Shown: positions 40,530 through 49,568 of the stretch, piece by piece
Layout: every line of letters begins with the position of its first letter
How positions within the stretch are numbered: the first letter of the stretch is position 1
Assembly: GCA_910579615.1 (NCBI GenBank)
Contig: CAJTUA010000018.1
Coordinates: 35,972-99,971 of the forward strand
Direction: 5' to 3'
DNA length: 64,000 nt
DNA from: an uncultured Lachnospiraceae bacterium
GTDB lineage: Bacteria > Bacillota > Clostridia > Lachnospirales > Lachnospiraceae
Position numbers and translations under genes: made by a program
The notes under the pieces: model-generated
What the model was told of the DNA's origin: nothing
What the model saw: only the letters and a program-made list of their open reading frames with translations
Databases searched by the model: none

Positions 40530-42575
40530 ATGGAATTTTCAGAATTTGAGCGGGCATTGCAGAAAAATTTTACAGAAATCACAAAGAATGCGGCACATTT
40601 ATTTGAGGTGGAGGTGGATAAGGAAGAATTCTGGAACCTCTACCTGGAAAGTTTTCCGGCGGGGACAAATGAGATTTACCGGGAGTGCAGGGAGTATGAC
40701 TGCCATTGCTGCAGGCATTTTATCAAAACCATCGGAAACTGCGTTACAATACAGAACAATCAGATACATACGATATGGGATTTAAAACTTGGCGATACAA
40801 AATTCCAACCGGTGGCGGACGCACTGTCATCTTATCTTAAGTCTAAGACCGTGACGGATGTATATGTAAGCCGTGAAAAAACAGTCGGCACGAACCAGAA
40901 TTACAGGCGCTTGGCAGACGGAAAAGTGGAAACGTTTGAGCATTTTTACCTCAACCTTCCAGATAAGTTTGTTGCTGAAAAGGCGTATTTGGTCAGCGGG
41001 ATAAAGGGGGGATTCCGGGATACGAAAAACGTATTTGTGCGCTCACTTCAGGAAATCACGCAGGAAAGCATCCAGACAGTTTTGGAGCTGGTTGCGCAGA
41101 ATTCCCTTTACAAAGGAGAGGAATGGAAAGGAGCCCTGAAGCAGTTTTTAGAATATAAGAAAGCATGGAGGAAATTGAAAACCGACAGGGAAAAAGAGAT
41201 TTTCGCATGGGAAAAATCTGCCTTAGCGGGGGCAGCGGTCGGGAGAATCCGAAACCACAGCATGGGAACATTGCTGCTCAATCTCAGCGAGGGCATGGAT
41301 TTGGATACAGCGGTCAAAAAATATGAGCAGATTGTTGCCCCGGCGAACTATAAGCGCCCGAAAGCAATCTTTACAAAAAAGATGCTGGAGGACGCAAAGA
41401 AGAAAATTGGGGAATTGGGATATATGCCGTCCTTAGAGCGCCGCTTTGCCACGCTGGACGATATTTCCATCAACAATATTCTTTTTTCCAACCGGGATGC
41501 AAAAAAGCGCATAGTGGATGCAGGCGATGTTTTTGCCGCCATGGAGCAGGAGCTTTCCGTTGATTTGAAAAAGTTTTCAAAAGTGGAGGAAGTTCCGGTA
41601 GAAAATTTCATTAAAAATGTGCTGCCATCTGCAAGGGAAGTAGAAATTTTTCTGGAAAACAGGCATTATGCCAATATGGTATCGCTGATTGCCCCAAAAA
41701 ATGCGGATGCACCGAGCATGTTCAAATGGGAAAACGGCTTTTCGTGGGCGTATTCGGGAAATGTCACAGACAGCGATATCAAGCAGAATGTGAAATCGGC
41801 AGGCGGTGCGGTGGACGGTGTTCTGCGCTTTTCCATCCAGTGGAACGATATGGGAGACTGGGACCGGAATGACTTGGATGCCCACTGCAAGGAACCGAGT
41901 GGCGAGGAAATTATGTTTAATCACAGGATAAGTCGGACAAAGGGCACACTCGATGTGGATATCATCAATCCGGTGCACGGCCAACCTGCGGTGGAAAACA
42001 TTACCTGGGCAAGCAAGGATACGATGAATAAAGGGAAATATTTATTTTTTGTCCACCAATACACCAACCGTGGCGGCAGGAACGGATTTCGGGCAGAGCT
42101 TGAATTTGATGGGAATATCTATCAATTTGACTATGCAAAAGAAGTCCGCCAAAATGAGGATGTGGCAGTTGCGGAAGTGATGTTTGACGGCCAGAATTTC
42201 ACGATGAAGGGGCTTTTGCCGTCCAATGTTTCCGTAAAGGAAATCTGGGGCATCAAAACGAACCAGTTCATACCAGTGTCTGTTGTGATGTATTCCCCGA
42301 ATTATTGGGATGAACTGTCCGGAACCGGGCACCGGCATTATTTCTTTATGTTAAAAGGCTGCTGCAATGACGAGATGCCGAACGGGATGTTCAACGAGTA
42401 TTTGCGGGAAGAATTGATGGAGCACAAGCGGGTTTTTGAAGCACTCGGTTCCAGAATGCATGTGGAAGATTCGGACGACCAATTATCCGGCGTAGGGTTT
42501 TCTGCTACAAGGAGAAATGATGTGCTTGTGAAAGTGAAGGGCGCAAGCGAAAGGGTAATCCGGGTGAAGTTCTGA
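40530..42575 (+). CDS. Large protein with a DUF2135/YfaP-like beta domain
   Basis: 681 aa, cytoplasmic. Residues 1-420 are helical with a four-Cys cluster early on (CREYDCHCCRHF). Residues about 440-560 match the YfaP/DUF2135 pattern, WNDMGDWDRNDLDAHCKEPS, GEEIMFNHRISRTKGTLDVD, IINPVHGQPAVENITW, a calcium-type surface domain here lacking a signal peptide. The remainder may be a second beta domain. AAGGAGG is 8 bases upstream of ATG 40530. With the 128-aa protein that follows it forms a two-gene module seen on Firmicutes plasmids, phages and chromosomes (from memory). Function unknown. Confidence 0.65.
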   Translation: MEFSEFERALQKNFTEITKNAAHLFEVEVDKEEFWNLYLESFPAGTNEIYRECREYDCHCCRHFIKTIGNCVTIQNNQIHTIWDLKLGDTKFQPVADALSSYLKSKTVTDVYVSREKTVGTNQNYRRLADGKVETFEHFYLNLPDKFVAEKAYLVSGIKGGFRDTKNVFVRSLQEITQESIQTVLELVAQNSLYKGEEWKGALKQFLEYKKAWRKLKTDREKEIFAWEKSALAGAAVGRIRNHSMGTLLLNLSEGMDLDTAVKKYEQIVAPANYKRPKAIFTKKMLEDAKKKIGELGYMPSLERRFATLDDISINNILFSNRDAKKRIVDAGDVFAAMEQELSVDLKKFSKVEEVPVENFIKNVLPSAREVEIFLENRHYANMVSLIAPKNADAPSMFKWENGFSWAYSGNVTDSDIKQNVKSAGGAVDGVLRFSIQWNDMGDWDRNDLDAHCKEPSGEEIMFNHRISRTKGTLDVDIINPVHGQPAVENITWASKDTMNKGKYLFFVHQYTNRGGRNGFRAELEFDGNIYQFDYAKEVRQNEDVAVAEVMFDGQNFTMKGLLPSNVSVKEIWGIKTNQFIPVSVVMYSPNYWDELSGTGHRHYFFMLKGCCNDEMPNGMFNEYLREELMEHKRVFEALGSRMHVEDSDDQLSGVGFSATRRNDVLVKVKGASERVIRVKF

Positions 42576-42644
42576 TTCCTGGTGGAAAGGGCAGGAGGAC
42601 GGCTTTTTGGAATGTATTTTATTTTATGAAATGGAGGGAATATT

Positions 42645-43031
42645 ATGGATAAAGAAGAAATGTTTATCCAGGCGAGCAGGCAGAAAATCCGTTTTCCGTA
42701 CAAAGGGACGGCATCGGTTGAGGATTTATGGGATTTGCCGGTTACAGAGCTTGATAAAATTTTCAAGCAGCTGAATGCGGAGGCAAAGAAGATGCAGGAA
42801 GAAAGCCTCTTGGAAACCAAATCTGATGAGGATAAGAAATTGGCGGTGCAGATTGGGATTGTCAAGTACATCGTATCGGTCAAACTTGAGGAGAAGAAAG
42901 CGGCGGAAATGGAGAGGGAACGCAAAAAACAGAAGCAGAAAATTATGTCCATTCTCGCAAGCAAGCAGGATGAGGCGCTGAAGGATAAGTCGATTGAGGA
43001 GCTTGAGAAGATGTTGGGGGAGTTGGAGTAA
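42645..43031 (+). CDS. Hypothetical coiled-coil protein, partner of the DUF2135-like gene
   Basis: 128 aa. Conserved N-terminus MDKEEMFIQASRQKIRFPYK and TASVEDLWDLPVTELDKIF, then a Lys/Glu helix (ERERKKQKQKIMSILASKQD) and an end SIEELEKMLGELE. This resembles a small protein family frequent on phages and plasmids of Firmicutes. It follows the 681-aa gene by 69 bases with GGAGGG, so it is probably in the same operon. Confidence 0.7.
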   Translation: MDKEEMFIQASRQKIRFPYKGTASVEDLWDLPVTELDKIFKQLNAEAKKMQEESLLETKSDEDKKLAVQIGIVKYIVSVKLEEKKAAEMERERKKQKQKIMSILASKQDEALKDKSIEELEKMLGELE

Positions 43032-43169
43032 AAAGAAATTCTTTTCCGATTTTCTGTTTTTCTTGTTACACAAAATATGGTAAAATGACTGCAAGGCATT
43101 ATACCCGCGCTAATACCGTCGCCGTCCGGTATTTTATGCCTGTCCGGGCGGCGCGGAAAAGAGGTCGCT

Positions 43170-43370
43170 ATGAATTCCTGCGAATTGGTTGCCTATGTTT
43201 CCTCGCTTGCCTGCATGATTTCAAAATGCAGCAGCAGGGAGGAGATGGAGGTTCTGTCGGCGGTGCTCATTCAGCTTGGAGAGACGCTGCACTTGATGTT
43301 GGTGCATGAAGAGGGCTGTACCAGAAGAAAATGTCCGGGGGAGTGCGGGGAAATGCCGGAAGAATGCTGA
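43170..43370 (+). CDS. Small cysteine-containing hypothetical protein (DUF6774-like)
   Basis: 66 aa. MNSCELVAYVSSLACMISKC, then SSREEMEVLSAVLIQLGETL is a short two-helix protein with paired Cys, of a kind common in Lachnospiraceae (DUF6774; recalled, not searched). The tail adds CTRRKCPGECGEMPEEC. The ribosome site is AAGAGGT. It is followed after 41 bases by the MGMT-like gene. Confidence 0.6.
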   Translation: MNSCELVAYVSSLACMISKCSSREEMEVLSAVLIQLGETLHLMLVHEEGCTRRKCPGECGEMPEEC

Positions 43371-43411
43371 AAGAAAGATAGAATGGGAAAAAGCGGGGGA
43401 GGCGCGATGAT

Positions 43412-43714
43412 ATGGCAGTGCTCACAAAGGAACTTATCTACGAAATCCTTTCCGTAGTGGAGGAAATACCAAAGGGCTATGTTGCTTCCTACGGACAGGT
43501 TGCAAAGTTGATTGGAAGGGATAAAAATGCAAGGCTTGTGGGGAAGGTTTTAAGTATGTCCGAGTATTATGGTGATTATCCCTGCCACCGCGTGGTGAAC
43601 CATGCAGGCAGAATGGCTCCGCATTTTTACGGGCAAAAGGATTTGCTGCTTGCGGAAGGTGTGTGTTTTATCGATGATAGGGTGGACATGAAAAAATGCC
43701 GTTGGGTTGTTTGA
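43412..43714 (+). CDS. MGMT family methyltransferase-like protein
   Basis: 100 aa. The DNA-binding helix-turn-helix and active-site segment of O6-alkylguanine transferases are present: IPKGYVASYGQVAKLIG, LVGKVLSM and DYPCHRVVNHAGRM. The reactive Cys in PCHR is intact, so this is not an ATL (where it is Trp). It lacks the N-terminal domain of Ada/Ogt and matches the short YbaZ-like group. Repair of alkylated bases is likely but unproven. GGAGG lies 10 bases upstream. Confidence 0.87.
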   Translation: MAVLTKELIYEILSVVEEIPKGYVASYGQVAKLIGRDKNARLVGKVLSMSEYYGDYPCHRVVNHAGRMAPHFYGQKDLLLAEGVCFIDDRVDMKKCRWVV

Positions 43715-43770
43715 TTCCATGGGAAGGGAATTTTATATGGAATAAAAACCCAAACGGCGTTTTTATTTTA
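43698..43770 (+). terminator. Terminator overlapping the end of the MGMT-like gene
   Basis: GCCGTTGGG (43699-43707, still within the last codons) pairs with CCCAAACGGC (43750-43759; one bulge), followed by GTTTTTATTTT. Confidence 0.5.
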
Positions 43771-43874
43771 CAACAGGGGCAAAGAACATAGACACGGGAG
43801 GAAAAATAGGGTAAGATGGACTTGTCAGGAATGAAAATTATGCAAGGAAAATTGCGGAGGACAGGAGGTTTGGG

Positions 43875-45956
43875 ATGAGAAAATCAGGGAGGGCAACGGC
43901 AGGCATTTTATTGGCAGTATCATTGGTTTTTGCTTCGTGTTCGGGCGGAAAACAGAATGATTCCGGCCAGACCGTGGATGGAAGCGGGGACACGGGGGAA
44001 GGGCAGCAGGGAACGGACGCTGCGGATGGTACGGGGGAGAGCAAAGGCGGGGAAACCAAAAAAGACGCAGAAAATACCAAAACCCCGGAAAACGGAGGAA
44101 ACCTGGCGGAAGACGGGAGCAAAGATACGGACGATACGGCATTGGATGAAGAAGAATTAAAACAGAAGGAGCAACAGGCAGCAGTGTTGGAGAAAATCGG
44201 ACGGAAGGAAGACTTCCATATTGACATGTTCGGGGACAATGTTTACATATTCTCCCCGGCGGATGATGCAGAACAGGTGCAGCAGGTTTTGAACCGCCTC
44301 TGGGATGCGCAGGAGAAAAATCAGTTCGGAAAAGAGCGGTACGCGGTCTATTTCCTGCCGGGGAAATATGATGAGAGCATTGAGGTAAAGGTCGGATATT
44401 ACATGCAGGTTTCCGGGCTTGGTTATCTGCCGGATGACGTGCAGATTAAGGCGTTAAACTGCGATGCGCGGTGGCTCGGCGGGGATGACAACCACAACGC
44501 GACCTGCAATTTCTGGCGCGGTGTGGAAAATCTGCGGGTGAATTCCACAGTAATGTGGGCGGTTTCGCAGGCCACTTTCATGCGCAGGATGCACATTACG
44601 GGCTTGCTTTATCTGCATGACAACAATGGCTGGGCGAGCGGGGGATTTCTCTCGGATTCCCTGATTGGCGGGATGGTGGATTCCGGCAGCCAGCAGCAAT
44701 GGCTTTCGCGCAACTGCAACTGGAATGGTTGGAGAGGTTCGAACTGGAATATCGTATTTGCCGGAATTGAGAAGGGGAAAACCCCGGCAGCGACCTGGCC
44801 TGTGAAACAATATACAAATGTGGAGACGGTGGAGGAAATGCAGGAGAAGCCGTTTTTGGTCTATGACGAAGAACAGGGCTTTGGTGTGTTTGTTCCGGCG
44901 CTCCGGCGGGATGCGGTCGGGAATTCGTGGCAGGATGCCGCGGAAAATGGTACGCTTTTAGAAGGAGATTTCCTGCCGCTCTCAGAGTTTTATGTTGCGC
45001 GGGCAGATAAGGATAATGCGCAGACGTTGAACGCGGCGCTAAAAGAAGGAAAGCATTTATTCTTTACACCGGGTATTTATGAGCTTGAGGAGGAGCTTTG
45101 CATAGACCGTGCAGGCAGCATCGTGTTGGGGGCGGGTCTGGCAACGCTGCGCCCGACAAAAGGAAATCTGTGTATGCGCGTAAATGAGACGCAGGGAACC
45201 ATAGTTGCAGGGCTGCTCTTTGATGCAGGGACAGAGAAATCCCCGTTGCTGCTTTGCGTTGGGGATGGGCAAGAGCAAGGTACCCCGGCGGTGGAAGGTG
45301 GTTTGGAGGAAAATCAGGCGGCGGAACCGGGTTCTATTTCCTTGCCGCCAACGCTCCTCGCCGATTTGTTTTTCCGTGTCGGCGGGGCATTGAAGGTGCC
45401 AACAAGCGTGGAGACATGTGCCGAAATCAACAGCAGCCATGTCATCGGCGATAATTTCTGGGTATGGCGCGCTGACCACGGTGACCAGGTTGCCTGGTCA
45501 GTGAATACGGCGGAAAACGGGCTGGTTGTCAACGGGGATGATGTCACCATTTACGCATTGATGGTGGAGCATTTCAGGCAGTACCAGACCATTTGGCGCG
45601 GAAACAATGGGAAGGTTATTATGTACCAGAGCGAAATCCCGTATGATGTGCCGGAACAGTCCGTATTTATGAGCCATGACGGAACAGTGCCAGGCTATGC
45701 ATCCTACAAAGTGGAGGATACGGTGGAGAGCCACGAGGCATGGGGCATCGGCATTTATTCCTACAACCGGGATGCTGAGATTGAGATATTTTCCGCGATG
45801 GAAGTCCCGGAAAAACCGGATATCAAAATCCACCATGTCATTGCCGTCATGATTACCGGAAATCCTGGCATCACCCATGTGTTAAACGAGCTTGGCGGAC
45901 CGATGAATACAGGAGGGGCGCGGGATATCGTGATTGAAGCAGAGTGGGCGGAGTAA
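43875..45956 (+). CDS. Secreted lipoprotein with a right-handed beta-helix-like domain
   Basis: 693 aa. Signal peptide with lipobox FASC (Cys 23), then an Asp/Gly/Thr-rich linker to about residue 90. The remainder has GH55/pectate-lyase-like features: VYFLPGKYDESIEVKVGYYM, VSGLGYLPDDVQI, EGKHLFFTPGIYELEEEL, GSIVLGAGLATLRPT, HGDQVAWSVNTAENGLVVNG, repeated beta turns with two 'PGxY' openings that match the double beta-helix of GH55-type enzymes. The catalytic residues were not located. It is probably surface-bound and acts on or binds glucans or other plant/host glycans. AGGAGGT precedes the ATG. Confidence 0.72.
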   Translation: MRKSGRATAGILLAVSLVFASCSGGKQNDSGQTVDGSGDTGEGQQGTDAADGTGESKGGETKKDAENTKTPENGGNLAEDGSKDTDDTALDEEELKQKEQQAAVLEKIGRKEDFHIDMFGDNVYIFSPADDAEQVQQVLNRLWDAQEKNQFGKERYAVYFLPGKYDESIEVKVGYYMQVSGLGYLPDDVQIKALNCDARWLGGDDNHNATCNFWRGVENLRVNSTVMWAVSQATFMRRMHITGLLYLHDNNGWASGGFLSDSLIGGMVDSGSQQQWLSRNCNWNGWRGSNWNIVFAGIEKGKTPAATWPVKQYTNVETVEEMQEKPFLVYDEEQGFGVFVPALRRDAVGNSWQDAAENGTLLEGDFLPLSEFYVARADKDNAQTLNAALKEGKHLFFTPGIYELEEELCIDRAGSIVLGAGLATLRPTKGNLCMRVNETQGTIVAGLLFDAGTEKSPLLLCVGDGQEQGTPAVEGGLEENQAAEPGSISLPPTLLADLFFRVGGALKVPTSVETCAEINSSHVIGDNFWVWRADHGDQVAWSVNTAENGLVVNGDDVTIYALMVEHFRQYQTIWRGNNGKVIMYQSEIPYDVPEQSVFMSHDGTVPGYASYKVEDTVESHEAWGIGIYSYNRDAEIEIFSAMEVPEKPDIKIHHVIAVMITGNPGITHVLNELGGPMNTGGARDIVIEAEWAE

Positions 45957-46038
45957 CCCCGGTACGGGAAATAAACATGCATAGAATCCGTAAAATCCAA
46001 TATACTCAATAGAAAGAGTTCTGGAGAAAATTACAGTT

Positions 46039-46587
46039 ATGGAAGAAATGAGCAATTCACTGATGTGCAGCTGTGAGCTTTCGGGTATCAAGCCAGTTAT
46101 GGTAGAACTGCCCTACCCGCCGGTTCGGGTCAAAAATGAGAATCTGACCTATGCCAACCTGCTCAGCATTGATTATTGCGGCGCAGTGTCCGAGCTGACG
46201 GCGATTGCGCAGTATATCAACCATGAAAACTGCCTTGCCGCGTCGCAGTGTCCGATGGCAAAGGCACTGCTTGGAATGGCAATCTCGGAGATGATGCATT
46301 TGCAGAAGCTGAGCGAGCTGATTGTGCTGTTGGGCGGGAAGGTGGATTATACTGCGAAATTGCGCAATGGTGACTGGAGAATGTGGACACCGGAATATGT
46401 ACATATTTCCAGCCTGACAAAGCAGATGTTGCAGGATGATTTGGACGCGGAGCAGGCGACAATCGAACAGTACCGGGTACATATCGGTATGATTGCGGAT
46501 GATTATATCAATGATATATTGGAGAGGATTGTCAAGGATGAGGAGTACCATGTGATGATGCTGCAGTTTCTGATGAATGAAGTGTGA
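46039..46587 (+). CDS. Ferritin-like di-iron domain protein
   Basis: 182 aa. A four-helix bundle with Glu and His ligands spaced as in ferritin-like proteins: SELTAIAQYINHEN (ExxxxxxxxxxH), ISEMMHLQKLSELI (ExxxH-like EMMHLQ), AEQATIEQYRVHIG and ILERIVKDEEYHVM (ExxxxxEEYH). Family members store iron, handle peroxide or act as oxygenases; the precise role is unknown. A short N-terminal Cys pair (CSCE) could add a site. The ATG at 46039 follows only a weak site (GGAGAAAATTACAGTT). Confidence 0.72.
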   Translation: MEEMSNSLMCSCELSGIKPVMVELPYPPVRVKNENLTYANLLSIDYCGAVSELTAIAQYINHENCLAASQCPMAKALLGMAISEMMHLQKLSELIVLLGGKVDYTAKLRNGDWRMWTPEYVHISSLTKQMLQDDLDAEQATIEQYRVHIGMIADDYINDILERIVKDEEYHVMMLQFLMNEV

Positions 46588-46705
46588 ACGCGAAAGAACC
46601 GGGAAGACCTGCCGCAAGTTCCACGCGGATAAATTGGTGCAAACGAGAACAGGATTTTTTGGGTACAGCCATCTATAATGATTGCATACAAGGAGGAACA
46701 AACGG

Positions 46706-47593
46706 GTGTCAATACAATTTATACAGCAGGCGATATGCTATATGGAGGAGCATATTTATGAAGAAATAAACTATACAGATGTTGCAAAGAGCATAAATAT
46801 GTCGAACTATAATTTTCACCGGACATTTAGTTTTATTGTGGGGATGACCGCCAATGAGTACATCAGGAACCGGCGGCTTACACTGGCGGCGTTAGAGCTT
46901 CAGCAGACGGATGTATCAGTGATTGATGCCGCGTATAAATATGGATATGAATCTCCGGAAAGCTTTTCGAAGGCTTTCTCGCGCTTCCATGGCTCAACGC
47001 CGAAGCAGGCAAAGAAAAAGGGCGCGAAGATTCATCTGTTTAATCCGCTTGTAATAAAAATAACATTGGAAGGTGGCAGCATTATGGATTACCGAATGGA
47101 ACACAGGGGGAAACAGAAGTTTATCGCATTGGTAAGACCTTTTCCGAATGAAATCAGCAACGATGACAATGACCATAGTATTCCTGATTTCTGGGCGGAA
47201 TGTTATGAGAAAGGGCTTGTTGAACCGATGAAATTGCTCCGGCCGCAGGGCAGAAGGGATTTGTATGGTTTATGCAGCCCGACGAAGGAAAGCGAAACGC
47301 ATTTCGATTATGGGATTGGTGTAATCATGGATGAGGATACGGACACCGAGAAATTAGAGGAATTGTTGGGGAAGGGCTACTCCGTATGGGAGGCGGAGCC
47401 CGCGGACTACGCGGTGTTTCAATGCATTGGTTCGGACGGGGAATGCATTAGCGAAACGTGGAGCAAGTTTTTTAAAGAGTTTGTTCCGCAGACAGGCTAT
47501 ATGCAAACCGATGACACAGACTATGAGATATATTTTGAGAACGGTGAGAGCGGTGTTTTCTGCGAGTTGTGGGTTCCGGTAAAGAAGTGTTAA
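46706..47593 (+). CDS. AraC-type regulator with a GyrI-like effector domain
   Basis: 295 aa. The N-terminal AraC DNA-binding domain has two helix-turn-helices: INYTDVAKSINMSNYNFHRT, EYIRNRRLTLAALELQQTDV, DAAYKYGYESPESFSKAFSR. The C-terminal GyrI-like/Bac_rhamnosid-type small-molecule domain is MEHRGKQKFIALVRPFP, IPDFWAECYEKG, DYAVFQCIG, CELWVPVKK. The start is GTG at 46706, with AAGGAGG 8 bases upstream; other frame starts lie before the ribosome site or inside the first helix. A TATAAT is at 46674-46679. Such regulators often control drug or stress responses. Confidence 0.88.
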   Translation: MSIQFIQQAICYMEEHIYEEINYTDVAKSINMSNYNFHRTFSFIVGMTANEYIRNRRLTLAALELQQTDVSVIDAAYKYGYESPESFSKAFSRFHGSTPKQAKKKGAKIHLFNPLVIKITLEGGSIMDYRMEHRGKQKFIALVRPFPNEISNDDNDHSIPDFWAECYEKGLVEPMKLLRPQGRRDLYGLCSPTKESETHFDYGIGVIMDEDTDTEKLEELLGKGYSVWEAEPADYAVFQCIGSDGECISETWSKFFKEFVPQTGYMQTDDTDYEIYFENGESGVFCELWVPVKKC

Positions 47594-47640
47594 GTAAAGC
47601 GCAACTTTTCACCGTTTGTGTTGCCTGTGGCGAAATCAGG

Positions 47641-47690
47641 GAAGCCGAAGTGCCGGAAATAAAAACCGTGTTTTTGCACTTCGGCTTTCC
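47641..47690. repeat. Inverted repeat of unknown role
   Basis: AAGCCGAAGTGC (47642-47653) and GCACTTCGGCTT (47676-47687) around a 22-base loop, with 5' GTG + T run inside the loop rather than after it. It lies between the AraC gene and the terminator that follows. Confidence 0.5.
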
Positions 47691-47751
47691 TGGTTCCCGG
47701 CAAACCGCAATCCATTGCAAAACAGAAGGTCTGCAGCAGCACTTCATGAAA

Positions 47752-47796
47752 AAAGGTCAGGGTTACGCAAAAAGCGTACAACCCTGACTTTTAAAA
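47752..47796. terminator. Bidirectional terminator between convergent genes
   Basis: AAAGGTCAGGGTT (47752-47764) with AACCCTGACTTTT (47780-47792) and an inner ACGC/GCGT stem. The stop codon of the minus-strand small gene (47763-47765) lies inside the stem. Confidence 0.8.
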
Positions 47797-47957
47797 TACT
47801 CGATTTTTTCTTCCAGCTGTGCAAGGGGGATGCCAAGCTGTCTGGCGAGGCATCCCCTGCAAAGGAAGGAATCCTTTGCTCCCCGGTTTACAAATTTCTT
47901 ATACGCGCCAATGTCGTTTTGGGCGAGTTCCCTCCCGCATTGCACACAGCCGCTCAT
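47763..47957 (-). CDS. Small zinc-ribbon-like protein
   Basis: 64 aa. CVQCGRELAQ and DSFLCRGCLARQLG make a CxxC...CxxC pair likely to bind zinc, followed by an amphipathic helix (QLEEKIEYFKSQGCTLF). Its start codon overlaps the stop of the alpha-galactosidase gene by 4 bases (ATGA), so translation is coupled. The role is unknown. Confidence 0.65.
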   Translation of the reverse strand: MSGCVQCGRELAQNDIGAYKKFVNRGAKDSFLCRGCLARQLGIPLAQLEEKIEYFKSQGCTLFA

Positions 47958-49084
47958 TTCCTGTCCACGACCTTTGCGCGGAACACGGCGCAGCCGAACG
48001 GCTCAAGCTCCCACATGAGGCTGGCATTTGCGGTGTTTGCTTCCTTTCCTGTCCAGATATCGGATAATTTCAGTGTTTTCCCGGTGCTGTGCGGCAGTCC
48101 CAGTTCATCTAAATTAAAGCGCACAGTGGCTTTTTCTTCGCCCATGTTGAACAGACCGATGGCAATGTCGCCGCCTGCAAGATTTTTTGCGTAGGCAGTC
48201 ACGCTCTCCTGCCAGATTCCTTTGATTGGGTAAGGCTGGCGGCAGGCCGGGTCCTGGTTGATGGCAATTAGTTCCCGGTTCAGTAGGGTGGCCTTTGTTT
48301 CCGGCGACATTTCGCGGATATCGCAGCCAATCATCAGCGGGGAACCAAGGAATGCCCAGATGGAAAAATGCGTGCGGTACTGGGTATCGGTGCAGCCAGA
48401 CAGACCGACATTGCCCTTGCCATGCATACCAACAATCAGCATGTCCATGTCGTTAAAGCAGCCGACTCCATTATAAGGCAGCAGGTCTGCCTGGCGCTTT
48501 GTCAAATCTTTGACGGAATCCCATTTGTCGAAAATATCTCCCGTGGAGCGCCACATCGAGGCAGCGGAGGTTTTAATCCATTTGTGCGTCTCGTCCGCGC
48601 CCCAGGAGCAGGCGGAAAATAAAATGTCGCGCCCGCAGTTTTCCAGCGCAAGCCCCATGCGGCGGTAGAGGATTTCCCCCGGAATAATCGGGCTGTGGTA
48701 GCAGTAATCGTATTTCAGGAAATCAACGCCCCATTCCGCAAAGGTTGCGGCGTCGATAAATTCGTGTTCAAAACTGCCCGGATATCCGGCGCAGGTTAAA
48801 TTGCCCGCACAGGAATACATGCCGAATTTCAGCCCTTTGCTATGTACGTAATCCGCCACGGCTTTCATTCCGTTCGGGAATTTTGCAGGGTCTGCGACCA
48901 GACGGTCATTTTCATCGCGCTCACGAAGCGACCAGCAGTCGTCAATCACAAGATATTCATAGCCCGCTTCGTACAGCCCGCTCTCCACCATGCAGTCCGC
49001 AGTCTGTTTGATGAGCTCCTCGTTGATATCCGCCCCAAAGGTGTTCCATGAATTCCAACCCATTGGCGGTGTTAATTTTACCAT
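47954..49084 (-). CDS. Alpha-galactosidase, glycoside hydrolase family 27
   Basis: 376 aa with no signal peptide. It has the GH27 signature: LTPPMGWNSWNTFGADINEE, YEYLVIDDCWSLRERDENDR, the nucleophile Asp in FLKYDYC, and GVGCFNDMDMLIVGMHGKG with the acid/base Asp region, then WAFLGSPLMIGCDIREMS. The C-terminal beta domain ends FGCAVFRAKVV. It removes terminal alpha-galactose from raffinose-type sugars, galactomannan or host glycans inside the cell. Start 49084 follows AGGACAGGTAC. It is alone with the zinc-ribbon gene; no transporter is adjacent. Confidence 0.93.
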   Translation of the reverse strand: MVKLTPPMGWNSWNTFGADINEELIKQTADCMVESGLYEAGYEYLVIDDCWSLRERDENDRLVADPAKFPNGMKAVADYVHSKGLKFGMYSCAGNLTCAGYPGSFEHEFIDAATFAEWGVDFLKYDYCYHSPIIPGEILYRRMGLALENCGRDILFSACSWGADETHKWIKTSAASMWRSTGDIFDKWDSVKDLTKRQADLLPYNGVGCFNDMDMLIVGMHGKGNVGLSGCTDTQYRTHFSIWAFLGSPLMIGCDIREMSPETKATLLNRELIAINQDPACRQPYPIKGIWQESVTAYAKNLAGGDIAIGLFNMGEEKATVRFNLDELGLPHSTGKTLKLSDIWTGKEANTANASLMWELEPFGCAVFRAKVVDRK

Positions 49085-49355
49085 ATGTAAGTACCTGTCC
49101 TTTCGGGAAAATGGTGGTTTTTGGATACGCTTCTATTATATTAGAGATGGGGGAGGAAGTCAATCAGGGAAAGGGGTTTTTAGTGAAACGTTCTTGGTCA
49201 CACGGTAAATGCATGAATGTTTATCTTCAAACAAATCCATACACGGTCATCAGTACCTGTCCATTTTCGGGAGGTTCACAAAGTTGTAAAGGGATGCAGT
49301 TCATTTTGCACTGGATACTCCTGCTCACTTTATCTTTAAAATCCATGTGGTAAGC

Positions 49356-49520
49356 CTATTTGTAGCGCAATGCCACATTCATGATGTTATAGGTCTGCTC
49401 GTCATAAATGACATTCCTATTCTTTTTAGCACGGGTAACAAAACGCTTCCCGTCCATTTCATGAAATCCATTTGATTTTTTGCTGACAGTAACATATAAT
49501 ACAAGCAGGGAAATCCCGAC
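49356..49520 (-). pseudogene. Possible C-terminal remnant of an unknown gene
   Basis: An open reading on the minus strand without a start: VTVSKKSNGFHEMDGKRFVT, then AKKNRNVIYDEQTYNIMNVA and LRYK before TAG at 49356. Its composition looks coding, but it has no ribosome site and is cut by the Fic gene's leader. The rest of the gap 49085-49568 holds nothing recognised apart from a short repeat of AGTACCTGTCC at 49090 and 49251. Confidence 0.3.
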
Positions 49521-49568
49521 TTCCCTATTTTGTTTTAAAAAGATGTTTGTTTGAGGAGAAAAAATAAT

